Shown here: positions 62,540 to 64,000 of the stretch, in pieces
How the letters are laid out: each line of letters begins with the position of its first letter
Position numbering within the stretch: the first letter of the stretch is position 1
Made by a program: the position numbers and the translations under genes
From: Ahaetulla prasina
Lineage: Eukaryota; Chordata; Lepidosauria; Squamata; Colubridae
Assembly: GCF_028640845.1 (NCBI RefSeq)
Contig: NC_080539.1
Span: 106,356,554-106,420,553, forward strand
Reading direction: 5' to 3'
Length of the DNA: 64,000 nucleotides
The notes under the pieces: model-generated
Told to the model about the DNA's origin: nothing
What the model saw: only the letters and a program-made list of their open reading frames with translations
The model's database searches: none

Positions 62540-64000
62540 ACCAAATTAACCAACCTACTCCAAGACCCTGCATACAAGCCCCTAAAAACAGACCCCACCA
62601 CCTACCTAGAAAAAACCACTAGATCCAAAATAAAAGCCTCCCCCATCAGTGAAGAAATCCAACAAAGAATCATTCCCAGAGAGAAATCATCCAGATGCCC
62701 TAAGCTCTACGGCCTCCCCAAGATACACAAAGAAGGAACCCCACTCAGACCCATAGTCAGCTCCATAGGCTCACCTCTACAAAACCTAGCCAAATTTCTC
62801 GCCAAACAACTACAGCCCTATGCAGAATCCATCGCCTCACACGTAAAAAACTCATTCCAGTTCATAGAGATCATAAAGAAACAAAACTTACAGCCCAGCG
62901 ACCTACTCGTGAGCTTTGATGTCATATCCCTCTTCACCCAAGTGCCAATCAAAGAAGCCTTGACAGCTATCCAAAACAAATATAACCCCCCCAATCACAT
63001 ACTAGATCTGACCAACCACTGCCTATCCAACACATACTTCATCTATAACGGACAAAAATACAAACAAATAGAAGGCGCACCCATGGGATCACCCCTCTCA
63101 CCTGTCATTGCCAACCTCTACATGGAACACTTTGAAACCCAAGCACTAGAAAAATCTGATCACAAACCCAAACTCTGGCTCAGATCGTGAGCGACACCTT
63201 CATAATCTGGCCACACGGGAAAGAAAAACTTGAAAACTTCCTCACACACCTCAATAGCCTACACCCCAAAATACAGTTCACCATGGAAACAGAAGTTAAC
63301 AACCAACTTCCTTCCTAGATGTCTTAGTCTACAAGAAACCCAATGGCTCCCTAGGACACACCATCTACCAGAAGAAAACACACACAAACCGCTATCTGCA
63401 TGCACTCTCACACCACCACCCAGCACAGATCAACTCCGTAGCCAAGACACTCATCTCTAGAACAAAATGCTTAGCTGACGAACAACACCTAAAACCGAAC
63501 TACACACTCTCACAAACGTACTAACATCCAATGGATTCCAGAGAAATAAGATTACCAAACTAATCCAAAAGAACCCCCACTAAAACCCAAGACAGAGAGC
63601 AAGAAAATGGCACAGCCCTCCTCCCATATATAAAAGGCACCACAGACAGAATCAGCAAGATCCTCCACAAACATAACATCAAGACAGCATTCTGCACAAA
63701 CCAAAAATATCCACCATCCTAAGAAACCCCAAAGACAAAATTGAGTTAGAAAATCAAGGAGTATATGAAATCCCATGCACCGCCTGCCCCACCACATACA
63801 TTGGACAAACCAACAGAAGAATAAGTGCACGCATTGAAGAACACAAGAACTCATTCAAAAAAGAGGAACCAACTTCTTCCCTGGTCCAACACTTTAAAGT
63901 CACAGGACACGATATTGACTTTAAAAAGACCAGAACTATCGCCAAAACTGAACACTTTAACAACAGAATAATCAGAGAAGCCATCGAGATAGAAAAACGC
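62540..64000 (+). mobile_element. Penelope-like retroelement, reverse transcriptase and GIY-YIG, broken
   Basis: The reverse transcriptase is readable from about 62545: KLYGLPKIHKEGTPLRPIVS, DLLVSFDVISLFTQVPI, EGAPMGSPLSPVIANLYMEH. It stops at 63190, where the YVDD-type active site should follow; the DNA there reads as IVSDTF in a shifted frame. Further on, GVYEIPC and TYIGQT (about 63750-63815) mark the GIY-YIG endonuclease, followed by ISARIEEHKNSF. The element continues past the right edge. Confidence 0.88.

Overview
The window looks like nuclear DNA of an advanced (colubroid) snake. The evidence is a vertebrate multi-exon gene with GT-AG introns inside a squamate repeat set: BovB (RTE) and CR1/L2 LINEs, a tRNA-derived Sauria SINE, Penelope-like elements with a GIY-YIG domain, many small hAT-type elements with 8-bp target duplications, a Ty3/Gypsy LTR element, and a LINE whose 3' tail is an (AATAG)n microsatellite, an association known from advanced snakes.

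The only host gene I can support runs right to left (minus strand, about 61.35 kb to 9.6 kb). It is an ectonucleotide pyrophosphatase/phosphodiesterase, most like ENPP3, the family that includes snake venom phosphodiesterase. Eighteen exons are visible and their phases all match: two somatomedin-B exons, a linker, the whole zinc phosphodiesterase catalytic domain, and the start of the C-terminal nuclease-like half. The first exon(s) lie beyond the right edge. The rest of the nuclease-like domain was not found and should lie beyond the left edge.

Layout. 1-9.6 kb: intron with a MITE, BovB, CR1 carrying a nested SINE, and two solo LTRs. 9.57-10.12 kb: tandem duplication containing one exon. 12.3-22.1 kb: exons 9-16 of the catalytic domain and linker (counted in transcript order 17 to 10), with short hAT insertions and a Penelope terminus. 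22.4-28.1 kb: LINE-rich introns with two more exons. 30.2-35.3 kb: complete LTR retrotransposon. 36.1-47.4 kb: a scrambled insertion holding a second copy of three exons, an expanded hexanucleotide and about 9.25 kb of pure pentanucleotide. 47.6-61.3 kb: 5' exons in large introns. 61.7-64 kb: two Penelope segments head to head.

The most striking region is 36.1-47.4 kb. A copy of a 1.2-kb piece of the same gene from 15.6 kb away (three exons with intact splice sites) lies between two flanking intron duplicates. It continues into about 1,850 uninterrupted copies of a pentanucleotide that reads (ATTCT)n on the gene's sense strand. If spliced in, the three copied exons add exactly 270 nt and keep the reading frame. 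Whether this is real or an assembly product cannot be decided from the sequence alone.
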